In this document: positions 63,101 through 64,000 of the stretch, piece by piece
How the letters are laid out: every line of letters starts with the position of its first letter
How positions within the stretch are numbered: the stretch's first letter is position 1
Assembly: GCA_023375785.1 (NCBI GenBank)
Contig: SZWC01000028.1
Location: forward strand, 377,092 to 441,091
Direction of reading: 5' to 3'
Length of the DNA stretch: 64,000 nucleotides
Source: Penium margaritaceum
Taxonomy: Eukaryota > Streptophyta > Zygnematophyceae > Desmidiales > Peniaceae
Notes under the pieces: generated by a model
What the model was told of the DNA's origin: nothing
The model's database searches: none
What the model saw: the letters and a program-made list of their open reading frames with translations, nothing else
Translations under genes and position numbers: made by a program

Positions 63101-64000
63101 ACAAGCAGTGGCACAGTATGGCTGGCATGCACAGTGACCAGGCAAAGGATGCATACGTCACTGACTACGACCGAGTAAGTCCACTATGTGTGATAAACAT
63201 TGACAACTCATAACACAAGTCACAAATGGTCAGAGGGAGAGATAAGGGTTTGGGAAGCCTATGTATTGACTAGAAAGGACAAAGATCTTCAATACGTAGT
63301 GGCACGGTGTGGCTAATACGCACACTAAACAATCAAACTAGGCATATGTCACTGATCATGACCACAAAATTTCAATATGGGTGGTCAACGTTGACCAACC
63401 ATAACACGAGTCACAAACGGTCAGGAAAGGAAACAATGCTGTGGGAATATTGGCTCTCAGCTACCAAGTACAATGACCTTCATTCAGTAGTAGCACGGTG
63501 TGGCTACCATGTACAATGACAGACCAAAGTAGGCATATGTACTGCCTTTGACCAAAGAAATCTGCTGTGTGTGGTCAACGTTGACAACTCATCATACAAT
63601 TCACACATGGTCAGAGGGGGAAACAATGGTTTGGGAACATCAAGTATCACATAGCATGCAGAAGGGGCTTCAATATGCTGTGGCACTGTGTGGAGACCAT
63701 GCACGATGACCAACCAAAGTAGGCATATGTCACTCACCATGACCAAACAATGTTACTAAGTGTGGTAAACTTTGACAACTCACAACACGAGTCACAACTG
63801 GTCAGGGTGAAAGGTAATGGTTTGTGAATACTCGTTATCTACTATCAAGTACAAATACCTTCAATATGTAGAGGCACAATGTGGCTTCAATGCACAGTGA
63901 CCAACCAAAGTATGCATATGTCACTGAACATGACAAAATAGTTTAACGTCACGTGGTCAACATTGAAAACGCATAACACAAGTCACAAATGGTCAGAGGG

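Larger units (their letters stand above)
50022..64000. repeat. Satellite array III
   Basis: The same five monomer classes and one orientation as arrays I and II, about 73 copies, running off the right edge. It begins about 98 bp into an E monomer; the next A monomer (about 50117) is of the 4-monomer-HOR subtype (ACGTATCAC, GGGGACC). Both HOR types continue to the end. Shortened D monomers and an exact B duplication occur at 54.1-57.2 kb. Confidence 0.94.

Noticed and set aside
7456-63746. The many 60-100 codon open frames in the satellite as a small-protein gene family
   Set aside because: They occur on both strands, follow the monomer sequence and often run across monomer junctions. No ribosome context or protein feature supports them.
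3328-64000. Regularly spaced repeats as a CRISPR-like array
   Set aside because: The repeated unit is the whole ~191-bp monomer with no unique spacers, and the context is eukaryotic.
3328-64000. 5S rDNA or telomeric repeat
   Set aside because: The monomer has no 5S internal promoter arrangement and no TTTAGGG-type runs occur.

Overview
The window looks like nuclear heterochromatin from a large, repeat-rich eukaryotic genome. A plant or streptophyte alga is the best guess. The grounds are a plant-type Ty1/copia polyprotein, a Ty3/gypsy element, tRNA-derived SINE-like sequences and a satellite with a unit of about 191 bp. The species cannot be fixed from the sequence. I see no intact host protein gene, no rRNA gene and no canonical tRNA gene.

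Layout. (1) 1-3258: part of a Ty1/copia element on the minus strand. Integrase, protease and gag are visible, and RT/RNase H lie beyond the left edge. To its right are an LTR-like stretch with a TATA box and CTAGAAG-type repeats, and then a tRNA-like head (3187-3258). (2) 3328-34450: a long tandem satellite, about 160 monomers. (3) 34451-34939: an island with an AT-rich stretch and a plus-strand tRNA-derived SINE, flanked by decayed monomers. (4) 34940-38003: more satellite. (5) 38004-50021: a 5'-truncated Ty3/gypsy fossil on the plus strand, GC-richer than its surroundings. Its visible order is gag, protease, RT, RNase H, a second protease-like domain, a long low-complexity and coiled-coil insert, integrase, a Cys/His-rich accessory region with several PHD/RING-like clusters, and a probable 3' LTR. 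(6) 50022-64000: satellite again, to the right edge.

The satellite is the dominant feature. Five monomer classes (A-E, each about 190-192 bp) form a higher-order repeat (HOR) of about 955 bp. A shorter four-monomer HOR of about 762 bp has C and D replaced by one C/D hybrid, as expected from unequal crossing-over. Linked variants in E, A, B and C show that HORs are copied as blocks. A palindrome with a central CpG lies near each monomer junction, and its CpG decays to CA or TG by class. Exact monomer duplications and a shared 76-bp deletion record recent and local turnover. Such arrays are typical of centromeric or other constitutive heterochromatin, but the window itself does not prove centromere function.

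Three lone N characters (2036, 22649, 30332) are each flanked by a direct duplication of 208-327 bp. They look like unmerged contig overlaps and should not be read as biology.

The two most unusual items are the HOR organisation of the satellite and the architecture of the gypsy element (two retropepsin-like domains and a zinc-finger-rich accessory region downstream of integrase).
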